Shown here piece after piece: positions 25,875 to 34,560 of a stretch of DNA of 64,000 bases. The stretch spans positions 628,001-692,000 of the forward strand of contig NZ_CP005084.1 of the NCBI RefSeq assembly GCF_001563265.1, read 5' to 3'. Under the pieces are notes generated by a model. The model made no database searches, had not been told where the DNA came from, and saw only the letters and a program-made list of their open reading frames with translations. Positions within the stretch are counted from its first letter, which is position 1. The number at the start of each line of letters is the position of its first letter. The DNA comes from Sphingobium sp. TKS. GTDB lineage: Bacteria; Pseudomonadota; Alphaproteobacteria; Sphingomonadales; Sphingomonadaceae. Position numbers and translations under genes: made by a program.

Positions 25875-26878
25875 ATCGCACTCCTCGCCAGGGCAAGCCC
25901 GCGAATGGTTTCTAGCGGCGCCGCATGTCCGGGCAAGGCCGCGATGAAGGTCGAGACGCCCATCGCCTCAAGTTGCCGCAGCATGTCCGTGGCCGCGTCG
26001 ACGGGTCCTGCCAACGTATCGAAATCCGCCAGAAACCCGGTCAGCCCCAATTCTTCCATCAAGGCCACATTCCTGCCGCCGACGACCACATGTTCGGTCG
26101 GGTCATAGCGCGCGTGCAGTTCATCGATCTTGCCGCGAAACTGCGTCGGGACACGCGCCAGCGTTTCGGGCGTGCGGAAGGCCATGCCGTTGACGACGAT
26201 GAACGCCTTGAGATCGTCAATGGCTTGGTCCCGGCTGGGACGGATCGAGGCGAAGGAAACGACCCAAATATCGATCGACAAAGGGTCCCGCCCCGCCGCC
26301 TGCGCCGCTGCCCGGACCGTATCGATCCGGTCCTTCAGCGCGTCGAGATGGCGTTCACCCGCGAACAATATGACGCCATCGGCTTGCTCGCCCGCCAGAG
26401 CCAGCGCCTTGGGACCGAAGGCGGAATAATAGATCGGAATCGGCCGGGCAAAACGGAGCGGCTTGATCTCCGCTCCGTTCAGCTCCGCCGGCCGTCCGGC
26501 AAACAGGTCCCGAAGCGCCGCCAGTTCCGCCCGTATTTCCTTTTGCGTGGCGGGCGGCCGCCCGATGGCCAGAACCGTGCTGCCGCCCGTCGCCAGGCCC
26601 AATGCCACGCGCCCGCCGGAAAGATCGTCGATCGTGCTGAGCGCGGAAGCCGTTACCAGCGGATGCCGCATGAAGGGCGATGTGACAAGCGGCGCCAAAG
26701 TCGCTTTCGGGGCGTCCAGTGCAGCGAGGGTAAGCGACACATAGAGTTCGTGCCAACCCGCTGGCGAATCGCCCACAGTGATCAGCTCGAAACCGAGATC
26801 GGCAGCAAGACGGACTTCTTCGCGAAATCCGTCCAGCCTGTCCCCCCACATGCTGCATATGCCGAGCTTCATGGCCAT
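25871..26878 (-). CDS. LLM-class F420-dependent oxidoreductase
   Basis: 335 residues. LAADLGFELITVGDSPAGWHELYVSL, APLVTSPFMRHPLVTASALSTIDDLSGGRVALGLATGGSTV, and PIPIYYSAFGPKALALAGEQADGVIL are typical of Mer-like LLM enzymes. Because it begins an operon containing FO synthase and F420 reductase, F420 is the likely cofactor here. The stop at 25871 overlaps the GTG start of FbiC. Start at 26878 or 26872; both are ATG. It is the most upstream gene, with a palindrome 41 bp ahead. Confidence 0.85.
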   Translation of the reverse strand: MAMKLGICSMWGDRLDGFREEVRLAADLGFELITVGDSPAGWHELYVSLTLAALDAPKATLAPLVTSPFMRHPLVTASALSTIDDLSGGRVALGLATGGSTVLAIGRPPATQKEIRAELAALRDLFAGRPAELNGAEIKPLRFARPIPIYYSAFGPKALALAGEQADGVILFAGERHLDALKDRIDTVRAAAQAAGRDPLSIDIWVVSFASIRPSRDQAIDDLKAFIVVNGMAFRTPETLARVPTQFRGKIDELHARYDPTEHVVVGGRNVALMEELGLTGFLADFDTLAGPVDAATDMLRQLEAMGVSTFIAALPGHAAPLETIRGLALARSAM

Positions 26879-26918
26879 CCTCTCGGGAACTTCCTACGCC
26901 CTGCCGCCTCGGCGCAAA

Positions 26919-26934
26919 CCTGTCCTTGTAGAGG
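26919..26934. promoter_or_regulatory. Partial regulon palindrome upstream of the F420 operon
   Basis: CCTGTC-CTTG-TAGAGG, 41-56 bp upstream of the LLM ATG. The right arm deviates in its first base. Confidence 0.4.
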
Positions 26935-26977
26935 GGGAAGGCGGACGGATCGCTCACCCTCCCCCCTCACAGGCGTT

Positions 26978-29359
26978 TTAGAATGTATATTTGGCCGTGA
27001 CGCCCCAGGTCCGCGGATCGCCCGCATAGACCGAACTGGTGGGGAAGGACGGCAGAAGAACGCTGGAGGCCGAGAAATATTTCTCGTTGAAGAGGTTCTT
27101 CACATAGACGCCCAGATCAAGGCCCGTGCCCCCGATCCCGCGCCAGTCCAGCCGTGCATTGGCCAACTGGTAACCCGGCAGCTTTTCGCCGTTCTGACCG
27201 CCGAAATCGTCGGTCATGAACAGGTCGGCGTTGAGCACGACATCGCCGTCAGCCGGACGGATCGGCAGGGTCCAACTGACGCTGGCCGTGCCGGAAAAGC
27301 TGGGCGAATATTTGTTGATCTGGCCCTCGCCCAGCACGATCGTCGAAGGCAGCCCCGCTGGAACGGTCAGGCTTTCCACCTTCACATTGGTATAGGCGGC
27401 GTTGAAACCGACGGTGAGGCTCCGCACGGGGCTGATCGATGCTTCCAGTTCCACGCCCCAAATCCGCAGATCCGCGACATTGGCGGCCAAAGACCCGTTG
27501 GTCGGCGAATCCGGGGTGCCATTCGGAACGGTCGTCTGCGTGTTCAGGAACTGAAGGGCATTTTTATATTTGCTGTAATAGGCGGCGATATTGAGGCGCC
27601 CGCGTGCCGATCCGACATGATAATCATATTTGGAACCGATCTCGACGTCGGTGATCTTTTCCTCTCCCGTTTTCTGGAAAGGACGAAGATCCGCGCACAC
27701 GCCTCCGGTCGCGACGCAGGCCGGGTTTGTGCCGCCCGTGGTAAAGGGCGTTTCGAACAGCGGCGTGTTCACATTGGCGCCCCGATAGCCGCGCCGCGAC
27801 ACGATATAGAGTAGCCAGTCCGGCGTCGCCTTGTAATCGAGCCCGATGGTCCAGCTCGGCTCCTGCCCCTTGTTGGATACCGTGCCGACGCCGTCGGCCA
27901 GACCTAGGGCGGCGGTGTTGAGGCAAGTGGCTTCATCGACATAATTCGTGCCGATGGTGCCACCGCAGGCCGATACCTTGTCCCAGCTGTAACGCGCGCC
28001 CAGATTGAGCTTCAGCTTGTCGGTAAATTCATAACCGATCTGGCCATAGACCGCCCAGTTCTTGTTGCGAACATGCGCCGTCACCGCCGGAGCAGGGACG
28101 CCACCAACGGAAAATGCCGTGAACTGCGACCCGCTGGGACCGTCCGGCTTGTCATTATTGTAAAATGCGCCAACGATGAAATTGAACGAACCAAAGTCGC
28201 CCAGCAACTGGGTTTCATTCGTCAGATACTGCCGATCCAGCACGGATGACGCTGTGAACAGGGTGAACGGCACGGCCGAAGGCGCGGGAGACGGTAGACC
28301 CGTGGGTATCTGCAGCAGCGGCAGGCCGCCGGTGTTGATCAGCTGATAACTGTAATTCTTGCGATAGCCGAAAATGTTGCGCAGCGTCAGATCGCCAAAG
28401 CTGAAAGACGTATCATTGGTGATAGACGTGGTCTTGCGATAGGCCGCACCGCCGTTGATGCCGCCATCGAACGATCCGCGACGATTGGCCTTCTGCGCCT
28501 GCAGCGCCGCCTGCACCTGCGGCTCGACTACCCCCAGCCCCAGCGCGGCGAAGGGGTAATTCTCACGCAGCAGATAAAGGCCGCCGGCCAGTTCATCGCC
28601 CTTGAAATATTCATAGATGGTCGTGCTCTTGAGGCCCTCGACCGGCTCGACCAGCAGCGACAGGCGGAAGGCGTCCTGATGGATATTGTCGAAGCCCGGG
28701 CCACCGTCGAAGGCGATCCTGCGCGGGTCCTGCCGGCGGATCTGGCCCGCCGCGCGGAAGGCGATCTTATCCTCGATGATCGGGATATTCACCGCGCCTT
28801 CCAGCTCGCGATAATCGAAGCGGCCGTAAGTGCCCTCCACATAGCCTTCGAACGCGTAACTCGGCTTCTGACTGCCGATCACGACCGCCCCGCCCAACGT
28901 GTTACGGCCGAACAGCGTCCCCTGCGGCCCCTTGAGCACCTGAATGCTGCCGATATCATAGGTCGGCACGTTCGACCCGACGGACGGCAAGGGGGTGTCG
29001 TTGAGATAGATGACGACGCCCGGCGTCACTTCGCCCAGCGGCAACTGGCCAATGCCCCGCAGGGTCAGGGCGACGTTATCTTTGCCCCCTTCGGATGAGA
29101 AGGTGAAACCCGGCGCGATCGTCTTCACGTCGCTGACCGTCTGAACGGTGCTGCGTTCCAGCGCCTCCGAAGAGAAGGCGGAAATGGAGACGGACACATC
29201 TTGCAGCCGCTCTTCCCGGCGACGGGCTGTGACAACTATGTCACCCGCATTCGCGCTTTCCGCCTGCGGTTCGGCCGAGGTTACGGGCTGAGCCCATGAG
29301 GGGAAAACAACAGCCGCGGCGCTCGCAACCAATGCCAATTTCAGAGCAGCCAATCGCAT
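26978..29359 (-). CDS. TonB-dependent outer-membrane receptor
   Basis: 793 residues. Signal peptide MRLAALKLALVASAAAVVFPSWA, a TonB-box-like region with DIVVTARRREERLQDVSVS, a plug domain (about 50-170: TVSDVKTIAPGFT, LRGIGQLPLGEVTPGVVIY, VLKGPQGTLFGRNTLGGAV) and a beta barrel ending in WGVTAKYTF with the terminal phenylalanine. It should import a large hydrophobic substrate across the outer membrane, powered by TonB. AAGGAGAG precedes the ATG at 29359. A perfect palindrome lies 95 bp upstream, and its position beside the regulator suggests that it takes up the pathway substrate. Confidence 0.9.
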   Translation of the reverse strand: MRLAALKLALVASAAAVVFPSWAQPVTSAEPQAESANAGDIVVTARRREERLQDVSVSISAFSSEALERSTVQTVSDVKTIAPGFTFSSEGGKDNVALTLRGIGQLPLGEVTPGVVIYLNDTPLPSVGSNVPTYDIGSIQVLKGPQGTLFGRNTLGGAVVIGSQKPSYAFEGYVEGTYGRFDYRELEGAVNIPIIEDKIAFRAAGQIRRQDPRRIAFDGGPGFDNIHQDAFRLSLLVEPVEGLKSTTIYEYFKGDELAGGLYLLRENYPFAALGLGVVEPQVQAALQAQKANRRGSFDGGINGGAAYRKTTSITNDTSFSFGDLTLRNIFGYRKNYSYQLINTGGLPLLQIPTGLPSPAPSAVPFTLFTASSVLDRQYLTNETQLLGDFGSFNFIVGAFYNNDKPDGPSGSQFTAFSVGGVPAPAVTAHVRNKNWAVYGQIGYEFTDKLKLNLGARYSWDKVSACGGTIGTNYVDEATCLNTAALGLADGVGTVSNKGQEPSWTIGLDYKATPDWLLYIVSRRGYRGANVNTPLFETPFTTGGTNPACVATGGVCADLRPFQKTGEEKITDVEIGSKYDYHVGSARGRLNIAAYYSKYKNALQFLNTQTTVPNGTPDSPTNGSLAANVADLRIWGVELEASISPVRSLTVGFNAAYTNVKVESLTVPAGLPSTIVLGEGQINKYSPSFSGTASVSWTLPIRPADGDVVLNADLFMTDDFGGQNGEKLPGYQLANARLDWRGIGGTGLDLGVYVKNLFNEKYFSASSVLLPSFPTSSVYAGDPRTWGVTAKYTF

Positions 29360-29453
29360 AAAAATCCTCTCCTTGAACCAGTTATCGCTGCCACCTGCGC
29401 GCGGCGCAAGCGTGATGACCTGCGGCAAATTCAGCGTTCAGCCTCATTAACCA

Positions 29454-29469
29454 CCTATCGCCGGATAGG
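29454..29469. promoter_or_regulatory. Perfect CCTATC-N4-GATAGG palindrome before TonB receptor
   Basis: CCTATC-GCCG-GATAGG, 95-110 bp upstream of the receptor ATG at 29359, in the 190-bp gap before the racemase-like gene. Both arms match exactly. Confidence 0.6.
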
Positions 29470-29549
29470 ATTTGCGCCAATCCAGAACAAACGGCTCAGA
29501 TGTTGTATTTGCGCCGCACCGATGCGCTATGCATGGCTGCGATGGCAGA

Positions 29550-30644
29550 TCAGGACCAGGCTGCGATCAGGTCGGCGACCGGCACGGCCGAAGGCTCGCA
29601 GATGCCGCCCGCATTGAGGGACAATCTCGGCGCGGGCGCTGGCTGGGCCATGCCGTTCCGCCGCACAAAAGTCCCACGCGCCGCATTATGCGCATGCCGG
29701 GGCGCTTCCTCCATCGACAGGACGGGCGTGACGCAGGCATCGCCGGCCGCAAACAGGGCAGCCCATTCGTCGCGGCTTTTCGTCAGGAACACCGTGGCAA
29801 AGTCCGCCTGCATCGCGGGCCAGCCTTCCCGATCATTCTGGTCATAGTGCCGATCGGAAAGACCCAGTCCTTCCACCATCTGGGCAAAGAATTTCGGTTC
29901 CAGACATCCCACCGCGACATGCCGCCCATCGGCACATTCATAACAGCGATAAAAGGGTGCCGCGCCGTCCAGCAGATTGGAGCCGGGCGCATCTTCCCAC
30001 AAACCCTTGGGCTGCCACGCATAGAAAAGGCTCATCAACGACGCGACGCCGTCGGTGATGCAGGCATCGACGACCTGCCCCTGCCCCGTCCGTTGCGCCG
30101 CAAGCAGCGCGCTCAACAGGCCGAAGATCAGGAACATCGCACCGCCGCCATAATCGCCCACCAGATTGAGCGGCACCGGCGGCGTCCCCTGCCGCTCACC
30201 CATGGCGTGGAGAGCGCCGGTGATCGACAGATAATTGATGTCATGGCCCGCCCGCAGCGCGAGCGGCCCGGATTGCCCCCAACCCGTCATCCGTCCGAAC
30301 ACGAACCGCGGATTGCGCGCCAGGCAGACATCGGGACCGACCCCAAGGCGTTCCATGACGCCGGGCCTGTATCCCTCGATCAACCCGTCCGCCCGCTCGA
30401 TCAATGCCAGCAGCTGTTCGCGATCCGCGTCCCGCTTGAGATCGAGATAGGCCACCGCCCGGCTGCGATGCAGGATATCGCCCCCCACATCGTCCCAGTC
30501 CCCCACCCCCGCCGATGGCGGCCGGGCTATGCGGACGATCTCGGCGCCCATATCGGCCAACAGCATCGCCGCGAGCGGCACGGGGCCGATCGCGTCGATC
30601 TCCAGCAGGCGAATACCGGCCAGCGGCCCGCTTTTTTCCGCCAT
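29550..30644 (-). CDS. Alpha-methylacyl-CoA racemase-like family III CoA-transferase
   Basis: 364 residues. The CaiB/BaiF fold carries the racemase catalytic set: H134 in RAGHDINYLS, D164 in LNLVGDYGGG and E249 in VAVGCLEPKFF, which match the His-Asp-Glu of mycobacterial MCR and human AMACR. It should invert the alpha-methyl centre of 2-methylacyl-CoA esters, as in steroid side-chain and pristanate breakdown. The ATG shares one base with the BKACE stop (TGATG). A CoA-transferase role cannot be excluded, but the racemase residues favour epimerisation. Confidence 0.75.
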   Translation of the reverse strand: MAEKSGPLAGIRLLEIDAIGPVPLAAMLLADMGAEIVRIARPPSAGVGDWDDVGGDILHRSRAVAYLDLKRDADREQLLALIERADGLIEGYRPGVMERLGVGPDVCLARNPRFVFGRMTGWGQSGPLALRAGHDINYLSITGALHAMGERQGTPPVPLNLVGDYGGGAMFLIFGLLSALLAAQRTGQGQVVDACITDGVASLMSLFYAWQPKGLWEDAPGSNLLDGAAPFYRCYECADGRHVAVGCLEPKFFAQMVEGLGLSDRHYDQNDREGWPAMQADFATVFLTKSRDEWAALFAAGDACVTPVLSMEEAPRHAHNAARGTFVRRNGMAQPAPAPRLSLNAGGICEPSAVPVADLIAAWS

Positions 30645-31573
30645 CAGATATTCGTCCGGTCCGCGCCCTTGAGGTCGAGCATGGCGCGCGCCTCATCAGG
30701 CGTGGCGATTTCAAGACCCATGCCTTCGACGATCTGCCGTGCGGTCTTCACCTGCTCCGCGTTGGTTTCAGCGAGCCGGCCCGGACCGCCCCACAGCGAA
30801 TCCTCCAGACCGATGCGAACATTGCCGCCCATGGATGCCGCCATGGCGATAATGCTCATCTGGCGCGCGCCAGCCCCCAGCACGGACCATTCATATTGGT
30901 CGCCGAACAGCCGGTCGGCCGTCCGCTTCATGTGCATGATATCGTCGGGATGGCTGCCGATGCCGCCCAATATGCCGAAGCAGGTCTGGATGAACAGCGG
31001 CGCCTTTACGAGACCGCGGTCGAGAAAATATTTCAGATTGTAAAGATGGCTGGTGTCATAGCATTCGAATTCAAACCGCGTGCCCAGTGGTGACAAAGTT
31101 GTCAGAAGATATTCGATATCAGCATAGGTATTCTTGAACACCAGGTCGCGCGACGCTTCGAGCGCTGCCGGTTCCCAGTCATGCTTGAACGATTTGTAGC
31201 GATCCAGCATCGGGAACAAACCAAAGCCCATCGTGCCCATATTGAGGCTGGCAACTTCAGGAGCGAAAGTCTGGGCGGGACGAATACGTTCCTGCACCGT
31301 CATGGAGGGGTGCCCCCCCGTGGTCAGGTTCAGCACCGCGTCCGTGCGCTGCTTGATGACCTTGAGGAAGGGTTCGAACAGATCGGGATTCTGGTCCGGC
31401 CGCCCATCGACAGGATTGCGCGCATGCAAATGGATGATGGCCGCGCCCGCCTCCGCCGCGCCGACCGCCGATTCCGCAATCTCCTCCGCAGTCACGGGCA
31501 AATAGGGCGACATGGAGGGCGTGTGGATTGCGCCTGTAATCGCGCAGCTGATGATGACCTTGCGTTTTGCCAT
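30644..31573 (-). CDS. BKACE (DUF849) beta-keto acid cleavage enzyme
   Basis: 309 residues. Zinc site H48 and H50 in AAIIHLHARNP, with a glutamate in NVRIGLEDSLWGG and a substrate-side VLNLTTGGHPSMTVQ. The family cleaves beta-keto acids with acetyl-CoA to give acetoacetate and a CoA ester; substrates vary widely. Cytoplasmic. It lies 1 base apart from the racemase-like gene on one transcript and has a palindrome 54 bp upstream. In this setting it may thiolyse a keto acid derived from a ring. Confidence 0.85.
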   Translation of the reverse strand: MAKRKVIISCAITGAIHTPSMSPYLPVTAEEIAESAVGAAEAGAAIIHLHARNPVDGRPDQNPDLFEPFLKVIKQRTDAVLNLTTGGHPSMTVQERIRPAQTFAPEVASLNMGTMGFGLFPMLDRYKSFKHDWEPAALEASRDLVFKNTYADIEYLLTTLSPLGTRFEFECYDTSHLYNLKYFLDRGLVKAPLFIQTCFGILGGIGSHPDDIMHMKRTADRLFGDQYEWSVLGAGARQMSIIAMAASMGGNVRIGLEDSLWGGPGRLAETNAEQVKTARQIVEGMGLEIATPDEARAMLDLKGADRTNI

Positions 31574-31593
31574 GATATTTCCTTTCGCGCAGA

Positions 31594-31626
31594 TTGCGCG
31601 GTTCGCAGGTTGCGCGAACGGCGCAA
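31594..31626. repeat. 13-nt inverted repeat upstream of BKACE
   Basis: TTGCGCGGTTCGC at 31594-31606 pairs with 31614-31626 with one mismatch (loop about 7 nt). It lies 21-53 bp upstream of the BKACE ATG on the minus strand, where it could form an RNA hairpin in the 5' leader or be a DNA-binding site. Confidence 0.4.
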
Positions 31627-31642
31627 TCTATCCTTCGATAGG
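31627..31642. promoter_or_regulatory. Regulon palindrome upstream of BKACE/racemase operon
   Basis: TCTATC-CTTC-GATAGG, 54-69 bp upstream of the BKACE ATG at 31573 and just before the end of the LuxR-type gene at 31657. The arms differ from perfect only in the first base. Confidence 0.55.
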
Positions 31643-31656
31643 AAGCCGCGCGCGCT

Positions 31657-34338
31657 TCAGGGCAAAATACCCAGTTGCCGCGCCCTCAGAACCGCCTGCG
31701 GCCGGCGCCGCACGCCCAGCTTGTCATATATTTGCTGCATATACCATTTGACCGTGCCTTCGGTCAGACCCAGGCGGTCGCCGATTTCCCGGTTACGCAA
31801 GCCACCGCTCACCATCGTCAAAATGTCGACCTCGCGGTTGGCGAGGCGCCCGGTCAGACCGAAATCATCCTCCTCGTCCTCATCCGCTTCGATCTGCGGT
31901 CCTCTGCGCAATAGCGACACGAGGCGAACGGCGAAGCGATCGGCGGGCGTTTCCAGTTCCGGACCCTGCGAATAGGCTTCGATGATGAGAGACGCGATCA
32001 CCTCGCCCTCATCGATGAAGACCCGCACCCATCCGGCAGGTTCGGCCATTTCGACGGCGGCGCGAACAGCCCTTCGCGCCTCGGACCGATTGCCCTGAAG
32101 CACGGCGATTTCCGCCAACAGCAGTTCGAAGATCACGGCCGAACGCACCGCCCCCGCGCGCTTGACGAATTCGAGCCAGCGATGGGCTACCTTGCGCGCC
32201 CGTCCAAGCCGGTGACGTTGCATCTCGATCCGGAGCCAGGCGATCGCGATGCTTTCGTTGCGCCGCGTCGGGTGCAAGGTCGGAATGGGTTCGCCGTCCA
32301 GCTGCGGATCGCCCGCCAGAAAATGCTGCTCGGCCTCCTCAATCTGCCCCGCCTTGATCAGCAGCCGCACTTCCTCTGCCACGATGAAGGAGCGCAGGCG
32401 ATCAAGTCCACATTCGATCGCCACGAGATGGGCGTCGTTGAGCGTCGAAAGCGCTCCGGGCAAATCGCCCCGTGCCGCCCGCAAACGCGCGCTGACCAGA
32501 TAGCCGGACGCCATCTGATCGGAAAATCCCCATTGCCGCACGACCGGCAGATACTGCTCCGCCAGATCCGCCGCCTGTTCAAGATCGCCTGCATCGTAAA
32601 GCAACTCGGCCAACGGCAAGGCAGGAAGCGCAGCCAGGCCGGAACCCGGACCATGGATCTCAACCGCAAGCGCAAAGGCTTCTTCCAGAAACCGTTGGGC
32701 AAAGGGGGTCTTGCCCTGCGCCATCATGGTGGGCGCGACTGAGGCCTTCAGCGCGATGGACGCAAAAGCCGATCCGGGGCGCGAGAGGGCGCGGCTGGTT
32801 TCCGCCTCAAGCTTGAGCATGTCCTGAAAATGATAAAGTTCCCGCCGCGCCGACATGAGCTGCGCCAGCAAGGTGCAGCTGAGGTAGGCGTGACTGTCGG
32901 CCAGTTCGGCGAGCAGCGGCTCGGAGTCCGCCTCGACCCTGACCATGTCGTCGCGCGCCGCCGCCAGCATCACGAAGCGATGGCGGATCAGCAGGTCAAG
33001 CTGCTCGATTTCATGTGCGGGCAGGGACTGCGCCTCGCGCCGGGCTTCACAGGCCTGCCTCGCGGCGGAAATCAGTCTGTCCGCCGAAGAAAATGCCAGT
33101 TGGCGGATACGTCTCCACGCCAGCGCCAGCAGCAGGTTGGGACGTTCGGCCAGGATCGGCCAGGGCAGTTCCGCGCCCAGTTCGTCGATGCGATACAGAT
33201 ATCCCGAATAGGTCAGTCCTTCGGCCAGACGATCCAGCTGGTCGGCGAGAAACGCCTTATCGCCGCTCAGCCGCGCATGTTCGATCGCCATGATAAGCTG
33301 CCCATTTTCCGCAAAATGGTCGCTCGCCCGTCGATGCATGACGGCGGCACGGCCAGGCGCGCGTTCCATGAGCCTGCCGAGGACCATTTCACGAAACAGC
33401 CGGTGATAGGAATAGCGGCTATGTTCCTGATCGATGGCATGCAGAAACAGACCTTCGCGGAAGACATGGTCCAGCATCGCCCGGGAATTTTCATCCTCCA
33501 TTACTGCCGCGCAGGCGGATGGGGTCAGTTCGTCGAGTATCGAGGTGTCGACCAGAAAGCGACGGACATCGTCCGGCTGCAGGCTCAATACTTCATCATG
33601 AAAATATTCGGCGAATTCCGGCCGGAGGCCCGTCAATCGAAGATTTCCAGCGCCTTCGCCGGCACGACGATAGAGGTCGCATGCGATCACAATACCGGAA
33701 ACCCAGCCCTGTGTATCACCCACTATGTCCTGTAGATCGCGCGAATCCACCGGCGTTCCGATCGACCGGGTGACCAGCTCGGTCGCTTCGGTCAAAGTGA
33801 AGGACAGGTCAGCGACCCCCACTTCGACCAGAAATCCGAGCGCGCGCATGCGCGCCAGCGACAGTCCGACCGTCCCACGCGCGGCAATGATGATGGTGAG
33901 CGCATCCCGCGCGCTGGACGACAATTGCGCCACAAATTCAAGGATCGGTTTGGCCAGCAACTGCGCGTCATCAATGATGATGACGGGTCGCACATCCCCC
34001 ATCATCGCGATGATGGACAGCCAGCTTTCATCGGATGCATTACTTTTCAGGTCTTCCCACGGCAGGCCCGCGACGATCCCGGCGGCCTTCAATGCCTGGA
34101 GAAACGACTGCTTGCTTCCTAATCCCGCCCGCGCCGCCAGCCAGAGAACGGGACGCCCCCGGGCCTTGAGTTCATCCGCCCAGAACAGCATGGCCGTTGT
34201 CTTCCCGCTTCCGGCGGGGGCGGACACCGCCGTCATGCGCGACTGAGCCACTTTGTCGGTCAACGCCACCAGCGCGGCGCGCCGGATTGGGCTATGCGTC
34301 GACCGGGGCGGCAAGATGGTTGTCGGCACAACGGTCAT
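31657..34338 (-). CDS. Large LuxR-family (LAL/MalT-like) ATPase regulator
   Basis: 893 residues. Walker A SAPAGSGKTTAM at 39-50, Walker B VRPVIIIDDAQ near 117-126, a TPR-like helical middle, and a C-terminal LuxR helix-turn-helix LANREVDILTMVSGGLRNREIGDRLGLTEGTVKWYMQQIYDKLGVRRR at about 830-880. MalT-type proteins oligomerise with ATP and an inducer and activate transcription from repeated operators. It has no acyl-homoserine-lactone domain. Central location, and the perfect CCTATC palindrome between it and the divergent MDR gene, make it the best candidate for the regulon protein. Confidence 0.85.
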   Translation of the reverse strand: MTVVPTTILPPRSTHSPIRRAALVALTDKVAQSRMTAVSAPAGSGKTTAMLFWADELKARGRPVLWLAARAGLGSKQSFLQALKAAGIVAGLPWEDLKSNASDESWLSIIAMMGDVRPVIIIDDAQLLAKPILEFVAQLSSSARDALTIIIAARGTVGLSLARMRALGFLVEVGVADLSFTLTEATELVTRSIGTPVDSRDLQDIVGDTQGWVSGIVIACDLYRRAGEGAGNLRLTGLRPEFAEYFHDEVLSLQPDDVRRFLVDTSILDELTPSACAAVMEDENSRAMLDHVFREGLFLHAIDQEHSRYSYHRLFREMVLGRLMERAPGRAAVMHRRASDHFAENGQLIMAIEHARLSGDKAFLADQLDRLAEGLTYSGYLYRIDELGAELPWPILAERPNLLLALAWRRIRQLAFSSADRLISAARQACEARREAQSLPAHEIEQLDLLIRHRFVMLAAARDDMVRVEADSEPLLAELADSHAYLSCTLLAQLMSARRELYHFQDMLKLEAETSRALSRPGSAFASIALKASVAPTMMAQGKTPFAQRFLEEAFALAVEIHGPGSGLAALPALPLAELLYDAGDLEQAADLAEQYLPVVRQWGFSDQMASGYLVSARLRAARGDLPGALSTLNDAHLVAIECGLDRLRSFIVAEEVRLLIKAGQIEEAEQHFLAGDPQLDGEPIPTLHPTRRNESIAIAWLRIEMQRHRLGRARKVAHRWLEFVKRAGAVRSAVIFELLLAEIAVLQGNRSEARRAVRAAVEMAEPAGWVRVFIDEGEVIASLIIEAYSQGPELETPADRFAVRLVSLLRRGPQIEADEDEEDDFGLTGRLANREVDILTMVSGGLRNREIGDRLGLTEGTVKWYMQQIYDKLGVRRRPQAVLRARQLGILP

Positions 34339-34430
34339 GCTGTTCTCTCCTGAGCACGCGCCTTCGCACGATTCGTTTTATTGTGTGAAATATATTCTGA
34401 GCGATGAATCTATAAACGCAATCCCTTTTT

Positions 34431-34446
34431 CCTATCCACAGATAGG
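34431..34446. promoter_or_regulatory. Perfect CCTATC-N4-GATAGG palindrome in LuxR/MDR divergent region
   Basis: CCTATC-CACA-GATAGG, 93-108 bp upstream of the LuxR-type ATG (34338) and 115-130 bp upstream of the MDR ATG (34561). The surrounding 222-bp region holds no gene; an AT-rich TGAAATATATT stretch at 34386-34396 may be promoter core sequence. Confidence 0.6.
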
Positions 34447-34560
34447 TTCCCAATGAGCCGGAAAAATGTCCAGCTTCGGAACGGAAAAGCCGGGGCCGTC
34501 ACGCAAGGGTTGTTGCCACGCAGCTCGCGGCGCCAGGCAGGATATTAGGAAAGGTTGACC

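Noticed and set aside
24213..27814. Long open frames opposite FbiC, the LLM gene and the TonB receptor
   Set aside because: They are antisense to genes with clear motifs, lack ribosome sites, and have the arginine/histidine-rich composition of reversed GC-rich coding DNA.
31657..34338. Quorum-sensing LuxR regulator
   Set aside because: It has an ATPase domain and about 893 residues, not the small acyl-homoserine-lactone-binding form.
34386..34396. TGAAATATATT as a second GntR operator in the LuxR/MDR region
   Set aside because: Only part of the 14-bp palindrome is present and the stretch fits an AT-rich promoter core; the other half is missing.
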